A stretch of 64,000 nt of DNA from Streptomyces albospinus. Lineage in GTDB: Bacteria > Actinomycetota > Actinomycetes > Streptomycetales > Streptomycetaceae. The stretch is taken from contig NZ_BMRP01000023.1 in assembly GCF_014648695.1 (NCBI RefSeq), forward strand, positions 25,232 to 89,231, read 5' to 3'. The notes below the pieces were generated by a model. That model was not told the origin of the DNA. It saw only the letters and a list, made by a program, of their open reading frames with translations, and searched no databases. Position numbers and translations under genes: made by a program. This document shows positions 17,349-25,274 of this stretch, piece by piece. Position 1 is the stretch's first letter. Each line of letters begins with the position of its first letter.

Positions 17349-18341
17349 TCAGCTCGTGGGGGCGAAGGACTCCAGGGCCGTGCGCTCGGTCTCCTGCTGC
17401 CGGGGCCAGTCCGTGGCCGGCCCCAGGACGAGGACCGCGAACTGCCGGCCGTCCGCGGCGGTGAACGCGGTGTCGACGGCCTGGACGCGGATGCCGAGCC
17501 GGTCGCTGTCGTAGGCGTAGACCAGCTGGGAGCCGCTGGGGCCGGGGGGCCCGGAGAGCGGGCCGAGGCTGATCTGCCGGTAGCCGGGGTTGCCGGCGAG
17601 CCCCTGGGACGCCTGCTCCAGGGCCTGCTGGGGGGTGAGGTTCGGTTCGGTGATCTGGAAGATCTGGAGCAGATAGCGGGAGTCCGCCGAGGTGTAGAAG
17701 ACGCCGGTGGACCGCTCGTCGCGCTGCCAGCCGTCGGGGACGGCGAGGGTGAAGCCCTTGGTGTCGTGGACGAGGTGGTAGCCCGCCGGGGCGACGGAGG
17801 CCGTGGGCGAGGCGGTCGGCACACCGGGCGCGGTGCCGCCGGTGGCGGGCGCCGTGGGGGCGGTGACGGGGGCGGTGACGGAGACGGAGACGGACGAGGT
17901 GGGCGGGTGGGCGGCGGGCGGGCGGTCCGGGGCGCGGAAGAGGAGGTAGGCGCCGCCGGCACCGATGGCCAGGACCGCCACCACCGCCGCGGCGATGAGG
18001 GCTCTCGTACGGCGACCGGTGCCCGGGGCGGGCGGGAAGGGCGGGAAGGGAGCTTCGGGCGCGGGCGGGAACGGCGACTCGTGGGCAGGCGGGAACGGCG
18101 ACTCGGGCGCGGGCGGGACAGCGGACCCGGCGGTCGGCGGGGCCGGGGTGCCGGACGAGGCGAACGGCGGCCAGGGCACGTCGGGCGGCGGGGCGCCGGC
18201 ACCGGACGCCGCGCGGTCCGCGGACGGGGTGGTCGTCGGGCGGGGCGGCACGGGGCCCGTGTACGGGTGGACGGGGCGCGGGGGCCCGGTCTCCCAGGAC
18301 TGGGTCTCGTCGTTCCAGCGCGGTGTGGATCCGTCGGGCAT
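17349..18341 (-). CDS. proline-rich single-pass membrane protein
   Basis: 330 aa. A cytosolic N-terminal half is rich in Pro with repeated SPFPP/APFPP units (about residues 75-105). One TM segment follows (ALIAAAVVAVLAIGAGGAYLL, about 114-134), then a Thr/Pro linker and a C-terminal extracellular domain (GFTLAVPDGWQRD, GVFYTSADSRYLLQIFQI) resembling the sensor domains attached to actinobacterial Ser/Thr kinases. It starts 6 bp after the preceding gene and is the third gene of the operon 20643-17349. Function unknown. Confidence 0.75.
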   Translation of the reverse strand: MPDGSTPRWNDETQSWETGPPRPVHPYTGPVPPRPTTTPSADRAASGAGAPPPDVPWPPFASSGTPAPPTAGSAVPPAPESPFPPAHESPFPPAPEAPFPPFPPAPGTGRRTRALIAAAVVAVLAIGAGGAYLLFRAPDRPPAAHPPTSSVSVSVTAPVTAPTAPATGGTAPGVPTASPTASVAPAGYHLVHDTKGFTLAVPDGWQRDERSTGVFYTSADSRYLLQIFQITEPNLTPQQALEQASQGLAGNPGYRQISLGPLSGPPGPSGSQLVYAYDSDRLGIRVQAVDTAFTAADGRQFAVLVLGPATDWPRQQETERTALESFAPTS

Positions 18342-18347
18342 GGCCGG

Positions 18348-18761
18348 TCAGCCTCCCAGGAGGGCACTGACCGCCTGGACGACCGAGGCCCCGGAGGACA
18401 GCAGGCCGACGACGGAGCCGGCGTCGGTCAGCGCGGTGCGCAGCCGGGCCAGGCGGCCGGGGGCGGCGGCGCCGGTGTCGGTGATCTCGCCTTCGGTGTC
18501 GGCGAGTTGGGCGGTCAGGGCGGTGATCTCGGGGCTGCCCACGAGCCGTTCGAGGTCCTCGCGCAGGGCGCGGACGGCCTGGAGGAGTTCCTGCTGCGCC
18601 GGGTCGGGGGCGGGGGCGGAGCCCTGGTGGTGGGTGACGGTGTTGTGGTTGCCGATGGCGAAGGCGCCCTGGACGCTGCCGATGTGGATCCCGTGGATGC
18701 CCGTGCCGGACGTGTCGTTGCCGTCGTGTGCGCCGTTGCCGGGTGCGTCAGCCGTTGCCAC
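18348..18761 (-). CDS. small protein with N-terminal RHIM/amyloid-like motif and helical C-terminus
   Basis: 137 aa from a GTG at 18761, which overlaps the end of the preceding gene by 14 bp. Residues 29-43 read SVQGAFAIGNHNTVT, nearly the same as a segment near the C-terminus of the upstream membrane protein and of the general form hydrophobic-x-IG-x-x-N-x-hydrophobic known from RHIM-type amyloid motifs. The rest is helical (LLQAVRALREDLERLVG), ending in a hydrophobic segment (GSVVGLLSSGASVVQAVSALL) that could insert in a membrane. No enzyme motif. A role as adaptor or pore-forming partner of the upstream protein is inference. Confidence 0.75.
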   Translation of the reverse strand: MATADAPGNGAHDGNDTSGTGIHGIHIGSVQGAFAIGNHNTVTHHQGSAPAPDPAQQELLQAVRALREDLERLVGSPEITALTAQLADTEGEITDTGAAAPGRLARLRTALTDAGSVVGLLSSGASVVQAVSALLGG

Positions 18762-20643
18762 GCTGGGGCCTGCCCTTCTTGGACGCGGAATCGCGCTGGA
18801 TGGTGTTGTCGCCGTTGCTGACGAGGGTGTTGTGGTCGCCGATGCCCACGGCGCCCTGTGCGGACTCGACGTAGACACCGCCCTCGGCGACATTGACGAT
18901 CCGCTGCTCGAATTCGTCGGTCCGATAGCCGGCGTCGTGCAGCGCGGTGGTGACCCCGGCCGCCACCCGGGCCTGAATGGTCTTCAGATAGCGGGCCACG
19001 TCCATGTCCTGGAACAGCGATGCCTCGCCGAAGGAGCCCAGCTCACGGACCGAGGCGGCGGGCCCCTCGGGGAGGGCGCCGCCGTTTCCGCCGGTGAGCA
19101 GCCGCCAGGTGGACCGCAGCCCGCGCAGCAGGGTGAGGACGGCCTCGCCGGCGGCGCGCGGGGTGTGGGTCAGCGCCCAGACCGCCGTGCCGAAGTGGTC
19201 GTGGTGGCGGTAGCGGTGGGCGATCCGGTCGGCGTCCTGGAAGAGCTGGCGCAGCGGCCACAGCACATGCGGGGCGACCTCCATCATCAGCATGCCGCCC
19301 TGGGAGTGGACCCGCACGAAGACGGTGGTGACCACGCCTTCGTTCCAGCCGCCGACCCTGATCCGCAGGAAGTGCCGGCGGGTCTCGCCGCCCTCCTCCA
19401 GCGCGGCGGCCCGGTGGGCCTCGAACGCCGCGGGGTCGTACGGTGCCGCCGCGCGGGTCGGCAGCCCCTCGGCGGGGAGGAAGACGCACTCGTCGATCTC
19501 CAGGGCGCGCAGCCGGTCGCGCACCGCCGGCGCCGTCTCCGGTGACCCGGACGGCACGCGCAGCGCCTCGACCAGCGGGACGATACGGGCCAGGATCGCG
19601 CCGTTGTCGAGCGGTTCGGGCGCGCGGTCGGTCCGGGGGACCAGCTCCACCGAGAGCGACCAGGGTTTGAACGCCTCGCCGGCACCGCAGAACGGGTCGG
19701 CGGCGCGGTACATCACCAGCGGTCCGTGCTGCTCGGCCCGGACACGGTGCCGCAGCCGCTGGAAGCGGATGCCCTCGGCCTGCTCGGCGGGGTCGGACAG
19801 CACGTCCGGGAAGCGCTCCCGGGACAGTTCACGGGCCAGCGCATGGGCGAACCGGCCGCGCTGCAACGCAACCAGCACGGCCAGCACCACCGGCAGCAGC
19901 AGCGCGACCCAGACCGGGAACAGCGCGGCGAAGCCGGACGAGCCGGAGGAACCAGTCACGGTCGCGGCGGAGCCGAGGCCGGCATAGGAGCCCGGCCCCA
20001 AGGCGCCGCCGAGGGCGCCGGACCCCGAGGAGCCGGAGAAGAGGTTCTCCAGCAGCCAGGAGAGCGGGGACGCGAAGCTCGTCACGGCATCGTCCCCGCT
20101 GAACGCCGCCACCGCCAGCCCCACCACGAGGAGGGTCAGCGAGAGGCGGCCGTACCAGCGGAAGAGGAAGGACAGGCCGCGGGCCAGCCACTCCGGGAGC
20201 GGCGCCCGGCGGACGAAGCGGCCGAGCCCCAGCAGGACGACCGGGACGAGATAGGCCGCCGCCAGCCACTGCGACAGCGGGAGGGCCACGATCCAGACGA
20301 GCAGCATCAGCGCCGCCCAGCCCAGTTCGAGGCGGCGGGCGCGCAGGGCGTGGGCGAGCACCCGGGCGGCGTCGATGCCCAGGGACGGCGCGGCGAACCG
20401 CTCCTCGTGGACGTACAGTTCGTCGATGACGGCGTCCCGGAACGCCTCGTCCATGTACGTGCCGGCGCACAGCAGGCGGGTGGCGTCGCTGGCGGCCGGC
20501 GGAACGGGCAGGACCGGTGGGAGGGACGCGGCGGCCGGCGCGGCGCCCGCGGATTTCCCGCCCGAACCCTCGGGCGGGCCCTTGCGCAGCCGTGGTGGAC
20601 CGTCCGGCTCCTCCGGCTGCGCAGACACATCCATACCGCTCAT
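18748..20643 (-). CDS. polytopic membrane protein with C-terminal RHIM/amyloid-like motif
   Basis: 631 aa (a second ATG three codons later is possible). Disordered Pro/Gly N-terminus to about residue 50; TM segments about 108-123, 127-141, 167-181 and 239-260, with a Gly/Ser-rich loop of about 40 residues before the last; then a large cytosolic domain of about 340 residues with no recognised fold. Near the end, residues 594-608 are SAQGAVGIGDHNTLV, followed by SNGDNTIQRD, an Asn/Gly-rich amyloid-like stretch. The next gene repeats the motif. First gene of a three-gene operon. Possibly a membrane sensor that nucleates assembly of its partner (inference). Confidence 0.8.
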   Translation of the reverse strand: MSGMDVSAQPEEPDGPPRLRKGPPEGSGGKSAGAAPAAASLPPVLPVPPAASDATRLLCAGTYMDEAFRDAVIDELYVHEERFAAPSLGIDAARVLAHALRARRLELGWAALMLLVWIVALPLSQWLAAAYLVPVVLLGLGRFVRRAPLPEWLARGLSFLFRWYGRLSLTLLVVGLAVAAFSGDDAVTSFASPLSWLLENLFSGSSGSGALGGALGPGSYAGLGSAATVTGSSGSSGFAALFPVWVALLLPVVLAVLVALQRGRFAHALARELSRERFPDVLSDPAEQAEGIRFQRLRHRVRAEQHGPLVMYRAADPFCGAGEAFKPWSLSVELVPRTDRAPEPLDNGAILARIVPLVEALRVPSGSPETAPAVRDRLRALEIDECVFLPAEGLPTRAAAPYDPAAFEAHRAAALEEGGETRRHFLRIRVGGWNEGVVTTVFVRVHSQGGMLMMEVAPHVLWPLRQLFQDADRIAHRYRHHDHFGTAVWALTHTPRAAGEAVLTLLRGLRSTWRLLTGGNGGALPEGPAASVRELGSFGEASLFQDMDVARYLKTIQARVAAGVTTALHDAGYRTDEFEQRIVNVAEGGVYVESAQGAVGIGDHNTLVSNGDNTIQRDSASKKGRPQRGNG

Positions 20644-20806
20644 CGGCCTCCCCCGTCACCGCTGTACCGACTGACCACCCGCCTCAACGCGCCGGTGTGC
20701 GGGCGCTGTTCCGGCAGCGCGCCGCTCTCACCCGTACGTGGCAAGGAAGCCGCAGCATAGAGGAGCGCGCCGCGCGGCGCACCGCGATTCGGGCCGTCAA
20801 ACGGTT

Positions 20807-20839
20807 GAGCCCGCACGGCCGTTGGGACCGTGCGGGCTC
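20807..20839. terminator. hairpin terminator downstream of mdh
   Basis: Perfect 12-bp arms GAGCCCGCACGG (20807-20818) and CCGTGCGGGCTC (20828-20839) with a 9-nt loop, 21 bp beyond the mdh stop on the minus strand. Confidence 0.85.
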
Positions 20840-20859
20840 GTCGGGGCCGCTGGGGTGGC

Positions 20860-21849
20860 TCAGATGAGGCCGAGACCGCGGACGGCCTCGCGCTCCTCGG
20901 CCAGCTCCTTGACCGAGGCGTCGATGCGCTCACGGGAGAAGTCGTTGATCTCCAGGCCCTGGACGATCTCGTACGCGCCGTCCTTGGTGGTGACGGGGAA
21001 GGAGGAGATCAGGCCCTCCGGGACGCCGTAGGAGCCGTCCGAGGGGATGCCCATGGAGGTCCAGTCGCCGTCGGCGGTGCCGTTGACCCAGGTGTGGACG
21101 TGGTCGATGGCGGCGTTGGCGGCCGAGGCGGCGGAGGACGCGCCGCGGGCCTCGATGATCGCCGCGCCGCGCTTGGCGACGGTCGGGATAAAGGTGTCGG
21201 CCAGCCACTTCTCGTCGTTGACGGTCTCCGCGGCGTTCTTGCCGGCGACCGTGGCGTGGAAGATGTCCGGGTACTGGGTGGCCGAGTGGTTGCCCCAGAT
21301 GGTCAGGCGGTGGATCTCGGAGACCGGCGTGCCGGTCTTCTGCGCGAGCTGCGAGACGGCGCGGTTGTGGTCCAGGCGGGTCATCGCGGTGAAGCGCTCG
21401 CGCGGTACGTCCGGGGCGGCGGCCTGGGCGATCAGGGCGTTGGTGTTCGCCGGGTTGCCGACGACCAGGACCTTGATGTCGTCCGCGGCGTGGTCGTTGA
21501 TGGCCTTGCCCTGCGGCTTGAAGATGCCGCCGTTGGCCTCCAGGAGGTCACCGCGCTCCATGCCCTTCGTACGGGGGCGGGCGCCGACCAGGAGCGCGAC
21601 GTTGGCGCCGTCGAAGGCCACGTTCGGGTCGTCCGAGATGTCGATGCCCCGGAGCAGCGGGAAGGCGCAGTCGTCGAGCTCCATCGCGGTGCCCTCGGCG
21701 GCCTTCAGGCCCTGCGGGATCTCCAGGAGGCGCAGCTTGACCGGCACGTCCGCGCCGAGCAGATGACCGGAAGCGATGCGGAAGAGGAGTGCGTAACCGA
21801 TCTGGCCGGCGGCGCCGGTGACGGTGACATTGACGGGAGTGCGGGTCAT
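20860..21849 (-). CDS. mdh: malate dehydrogenase
   Basis: 329 aa. NAD-binding GAAGQIGYALLFRI at the N-terminus, substrate-binding and relay residues in RLDHNRAVSQLA, and catalytic His in WGNHSATQYPD: the cytosolic-type MDH found in actinobacteria. It oxidises malate to oxaloacetate in the TCA cycle. The ATG at 21849 has AGGAGATCGC directly upstream. A dyad at 21932-21953 lies 83-104 bp upstream, and a clear terminator follows. It stands alone, next to icd. Confidence 0.97.
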   Translation of the reverse strand: MTRTPVNVTVTGAAGQIGYALLFRIASGHLLGADVPVKLRLLEIPQGLKAAEGTAMELDDCAFPLLRGIDISDDPNVAFDGANVALLVGARPRTKGMERGDLLEANGGIFKPQGKAINDHAADDIKVLVVGNPANTNALIAQAAAPDVPRERFTAMTRLDHNRAVSQLAQKTGTPVSEIHRLTIWGNHSATQYPDIFHATVAGKNAAETVNDEKWLADTFIPTVAKRGAAIIEARGASSAASAANAAIDHVHTWVNGTADGDWTSMGIPSDGSYGVPEGLISSFPVTTKDGAYEIVQGLEINDFSRERIDASVKELAEEREAVRGLGLI

Positions 21850-22263
21850 GGCGATCTCCTGCGCGGTGTTTTCCGGGGGCAAGCCCCTGGACCACCTTGG
21901 GTGGCGGTGGGTGTCCCTGCCCATCTATCGAGGTCTCTTGGTATCGAGAGACCCGGCCGTCAGGCTATCGGACCCCCGCCCGGCCCCGACGACGGGCCGG
22001 TGTGGGACACCTCACCGGCCACCTCACCGGCCCCGGAGCCGTCTCACCGGGGCGGCCACCGGCCCGGCGTACGCCCCGGCCGGTCCCCTGCGGCGGTGCG
22101 GTGGCCGCCCGCTGTGGAGGGAGCGCGAGCGGCCACCGGCCTGTGCCACACCCGTGGGGGGTATTCGAGCGCATGCCCGGTATCCGCAAGGGCAATCCCC
22201 CGGCCGCCGGCCCGGCCGCCGCGAACGGCGAATCCCGGCCAGCCGGCGGGCCTCCGGCGCGCC
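21850..22263. promoter_or_regulatory. 414-bp intergenic region, mdh promoter with inverted repeat
   Basis: This holds the promoter of mdh and the end of the icd unit. At 21932-21953 the arms GGTCTCT and AGAGACC are separated by 8 bp, and on the mdh strand TCGATA occurs twice, flanking the 3' arm. This could be an operator. The rest is GC-rich, without an ORF of coding character that I can support. Confidence 0.4.
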
Positions 22264-23484
22264 TCAGGCGGGCGCCATCGCCTTCTGGAGCCCGGCGTCC
22301 AGGGCGTCCAGGAACTGCTCGGTGGTCAGCCAGGGCTGCGCCGGGCCGATCAGGAGGGCCAGGTCCTTGGTCATCTGGCCGCCCTCGACGGTCTCCACGC
22401 AGACCCGCTCCAGCGCCCTGGCGAAGCGGATGACCTCGGGGGTGTCGTCGAGCCGGCCGCGGTGGGCGAGCCCGCGGGTCCAGGCGTAGACGGAGGCGAT
22501 CGGGTTGGTGGAGGTGGGCTTGCCCTGCTGGTGCCGGCGGTAGTGGCGGGTGACGGTGCCGTGCGCCGCCTCCGCCTGGATGGTCCGCCCGTCCGGGGAC
22601 ATCAGGACCGACGTCGTCAGTCCGAGCGACCCGAAGCCCTGCGCGACGACGTCCGACTGGACGTCGCCGTCGTAGTTCTTGCAGGCCCAGACGTAGCCGC
22701 CGGACGACTTGAGCGCCATGGCGACCATGTCGTCGATCAGCCGGTGCTCGTACGTCAGCCCCTTGGCGTCGAACCCGGTCCGGAACTCGTTGTCGAAGAC
22801 CTCCTGGAAGAGGTCCTTGAACCGGCCGTCGTACTTCTTCAGGACCGTGTTCTTCGTGGACAGGTAGACCGGGTAGCCGCGGTCCAGCCCGTAGCGGAAC
22901 GAGGCCCGCGCGAAGTCGCGGATCGAGTCGTCGTGGTTGTACATGGCCAGCGCGACGCCGGGGCCCGGGAATTCATGGACCTCCAGCTCGATCGGCTCGC
23001 TGCCGTCCTTCGGGGCGAAGGCCAGGGTGAGGGTGCCGGCGCCGGGGACCTTGAGGTCGGTGGCGCGGTACTGGTCGCCGAAGGCATGGCGGCCGACGAC
23101 GATGGGCTCGGTCCAGCCCGGGACCAGCCGCGGCACGTTCTCCATGATGATCGGCTCGCGGAAGATCACGCCGCCGAGGATGTTGCGGATGGTGCCGTTC
23201 GGCGAGCGGTACATCGCCTTGAGGTGGAACTCCTCGACCCGCGCCTCGTCCGGCGTGATCGTGGCGCACTTCACGCCGACGCCGTGCTCCTTGATGGCGT
23301 GCGCGGCGTCGACGGTCACCTGGTCGCTGGTGGCGTCCCGGTGCTCGATGCCCAGGTCGAAGTACTTCAGCTCGATGTCGAGGTACGGGAGGATCAGCCG
23401 GTCCTTGATCGACGACCAGATGATGCGGGTCATCTCGTCGCCGTCGAGCTCGACGACGGGGTTGGCAACCTTGATCTTGGCCAT
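22264..23484 (-). CDS. icd: NADP-dependent isocitrate dehydrogenase, dimeric type
   Basis: 406 aa from the ATG at 23484 (MAKIKVANPVVELDGDEMTR). Substrate and metal motifs include TITPDEARV, YRSPNGTIRNILGG and YDGDVQSDVVAQGFGSLGL. The size and sequence are those of the homodimeric eukaryote-like IDH, not the roughly 740-aa monomeric IDH that several Streptomyces use. It converts isocitrate to 2-oxoglutarate. It is located between DUF3017/folD and mdh; I recall no icd at this spot in S. coelicolor. Confidence 0.95.
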   Translation of the reverse strand: MAKIKVANPVVELDGDEMTRIIWSSIKDRLILPYLDIELKYFDLGIEHRDATSDQVTVDAAHAIKEHGVGVKCATITPDEARVEEFHLKAMYRSPNGTIRNILGGVIFREPIIMENVPRLVPGWTEPIVVGRHAFGDQYRATDLKVPGAGTLTLAFAPKDGSEPIELEVHEFPGPGVALAMYNHDDSIRDFARASFRYGLDRGYPVYLSTKNTVLKKYDGRFKDLFQEVFDNEFRTGFDAKGLTYEHRLIDDMVAMALKSSGGYVWACKNYDGDVQSDVVAQGFGSLGLTTSVLMSPDGRTIQAEAAHGTVTRHYRRHQQGKPTSTNPIASVYAWTRGLAHRGRLDDTPEVIRFARALERVCVETVEGGQMTKDLALLIGPAQPWLTTEQFLDALDAGLQKAMAPA

Positions 23485-23634
23485 GAGGCGGACACATCCC
23501 TCTCGCGGTCGGTGCACCCCCCGGACGTCGCCAAGTTACCCGCGTCACACAGGCGCGGGCGGCTACGGCACGGGCGGCTCGCCGCGCCGCGCCCCGGCCA
23601 CCGCGCCCCGGTGCCCGGCGCGCTCCGCCAGGGC

Positions 23635-24063
23635 CTACCGCACCGTGAAGTGCACGATGTCGTCCAGGAACGGCACGTGGATCCACGGCTTGGGCTGCAC
23701 CATCAGCGCCAGGATCACGATGACGAAGCCGAGCACGCCGTACGTCACCATGTCGGTGAAGCGGGACCGCACGGCCAGCATCCCCACCGACGGCAGCGCC
23801 CACCGCAGCGCCGCGCCGGCCATCAGGGAGAGTCCGATCACGATCGAGCCGATGCGGAACGCGTCGACCGCGACCAGCAGCAGCCCGGCCGCGACGCCGC
23901 CCATGACGGCGAGCAGCGGCCACTGCCGGGCCGGCGCGGGGTAGCCGCCCGAGGCCGCCCGGCCGCCGCCCTCGGGGCGGGCGGTGTCGCGGGTGACCTG
24001 CGGAAAGCGGCGCGAGGTGCGCTGCGGCTCGGATGCGCCCTCTGAGTGCGCTTCGGCGGCCAT
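23635..24063 (-). CDS. DUF3017 membrane protein
   Basis: 142 aa. Disordered charged N-terminus (about 45 residues), then three hydrophobic segments (LLAVMGGVAAGLLLVAV, IGSIVIGLSLMAGAALRWAL, YGVLGFVIVILALMV). DUF3017 proteins are encoded directly after folD in actinobacteria, and that is the arrangement here (94 bp). Function unknown. Confidence 0.85.
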   Translation of the reverse strand: MAAEAHSEGASEPQRTSRRFPQVTRDTARPEGGGRAASGGYPAPARQWPLLAVMGGVAAGLLLVAVDAFRIGSIVIGLSLMAGAALRWALPSVGMLAVRSRFTDMVTYGVLGFVIVILALMVQPKPWIHVPFLDDIVHFTVR

Positions 24064-24110
24064 GGGTGGCGGTCAGCCCCTTCCGTTTCCGGGTCGTGTC
24101 GTAGAACCAG

Positions 24111-24178
24111 GCTCTCAAACTCCCCCAGCCAACGCTGGGCGGTGCCCCCACCCCCGGCTAACGCTGGGCGGTGCCCCC
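24111..24178. repeat. Streptomyces-type intergenic palindromic repeat overlapping the folD end
   Basis: Contains CCCAGC-CAAC-GCTGGG (hairpin 24124-24139) and a 19-bp direct repeat AACGCTGGGCGGTGCCCCC at 24131-24149 and 24160-24178. The second copy includes the folD stop codon. Similar GGTGCCCCC/AGCxxxGCTGGG elements are scattered between genes in Streptomyces genomes (recollection). It may also act as a terminator or mRNA-end hairpin for folD. Confidence 0.6.
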
Positions 24179-25027
24179 GGCGGCGCGCTCGGCCGCCTCG
24201 ACGACGTTGACCAGCAGCTGGGCCCGCGTCATCGGGCCGACGCCGCCCGGGTTGGGGGCGACCCAGCCGGCCACCTCGGCGACGCCGGGGTGCACATCGC
24301 CGACGATCTTGCCGTTCTCGTCCCGGCTCACGCCGACGTCCAGCACGGCCGCGCCGGGCTTGACGTCCTCCGGCTTGATGATGTGCGGCACACCGGCCGC
24401 GGCAACGATGATGTCGGCCTGCCGCAGGTGCGCGGACAGGTCGCGGGTGCCGGTGTGGCACTGGGTCACCGTGGCGTTCTCCGACTTGCGGGTCAGCACC
24501 AGCGGCATCGGGCGGCCGATGGTGATACCGCGGCCGACCACCACCACGTGCGCGCCCTTGATCTCGACCTCGTGCCGGCGCAGCAGCTGGACGATGCCGT
24601 ACGGGGTGCACGGCAGCGGCCCCTCGATGCCGAGCACCAGCCGGCCCAGGCTCATCGGGTGCAGCCCGTCGGCGTCCTTGGCCGGATCCATCAGCTCCAG
24701 CACGCGGTTGGCGTCGATGCCCTTGGGGAGCGGGAGTTGGACGATGTAGCCGGTGCAGGCCGGGTCCTCGTTGAGCTCCCGGACGACGGCCTCGATCTCC
24801 TCCTGGGTGGCGGTCTCCGGCAGTTCGCGCTGGATCGACGCGATGCCGACCTGCGCGCAGTCCCGGTGCTTGCCGTTGACGTACCAGCGGCTCCCGGGGT
24901 CGTCGCCGACCAGCAGGGTGCCGAGGCCGGGCTGCACGCCCCTGGCCTTCAGCGCCGCGACGCGGTCGGTGAGCTCGGACTTGATCGCGGCGGCGGTGGC
25001 CTTGCCATCCAGAATCTGGGCAGTCAT
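24158..25027 (-). CDS. folD: bifunctional methylenetetrahydrofolate dehydrogenase/cyclohydrolase
   Basis: 289 aa from the ATG at 25027; the upstream in-frame extension is not coding-like. The catalytic Tyr/Lys region YVNGKHRDCAQVGI, QLPLPKGID, and the C-terminal PGGVGPMTRAQLLVN are all FolD signatures. It interconverts 5,10-methylene-THF and 10-formyl-THF in the cytosol, supplying formyl groups to PurN and PurH encoded nearby. The last codons lie in a repeat that is duplicated just downstream. Confidence 0.96.
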   Translation of the reverse strand: MTAQILDGKATAAAIKSELTDRVAALKARGVQPGLGTLLVGDDPGSRWYVNGKHRDCAQVGIASIQRELPETATQEEIEAVVRELNEDPACTGYIVQLPLPKGIDANRVLELMDPAKDADGLHPMSLGRLVLGIEGPLPCTPYGIVQLLRRHEVEIKGAHVVVVGRGITIGRPMPLVLTRKSENATVTQCHTGTRDLSAHLRQADIIVAAAGVPHIIKPEDVKPGAAVLDVGVSRDENGKIVGDVHPGVAEVAGWVAPNPGGVGPMTRAQLLVNVVEAAERAAGGTAQR

Positions 25028-25274
25028 ACCCCCATCCTCCCGGATGGAGGCACCCGCGTTCCAATCAGGCCGCGCGAACGGCAGTTGTCCGGAAATGATC
25101 ATTGCAGTTGGACAAAGGCTGACCACCCTGACTGGACAGAGGGATTCCTCACCTAGAAGGATTGACGCGCAGTGCCGCAGGCATCGTCGGGGGCGGGCCA
25201 GTGAAACCACCTGTTTTTCCTCCGAGTCACGCCGCGTCGTCCCCCACTGACACCCAACGGAGGAAAGCAACAAC

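Noticed and set aside
20830..24045. 1071-codon plus-strand frame over mdh and icd
   Set aside because: It is antisense to two certain enzymes, with Asp/Gly/Val composition and no domain.
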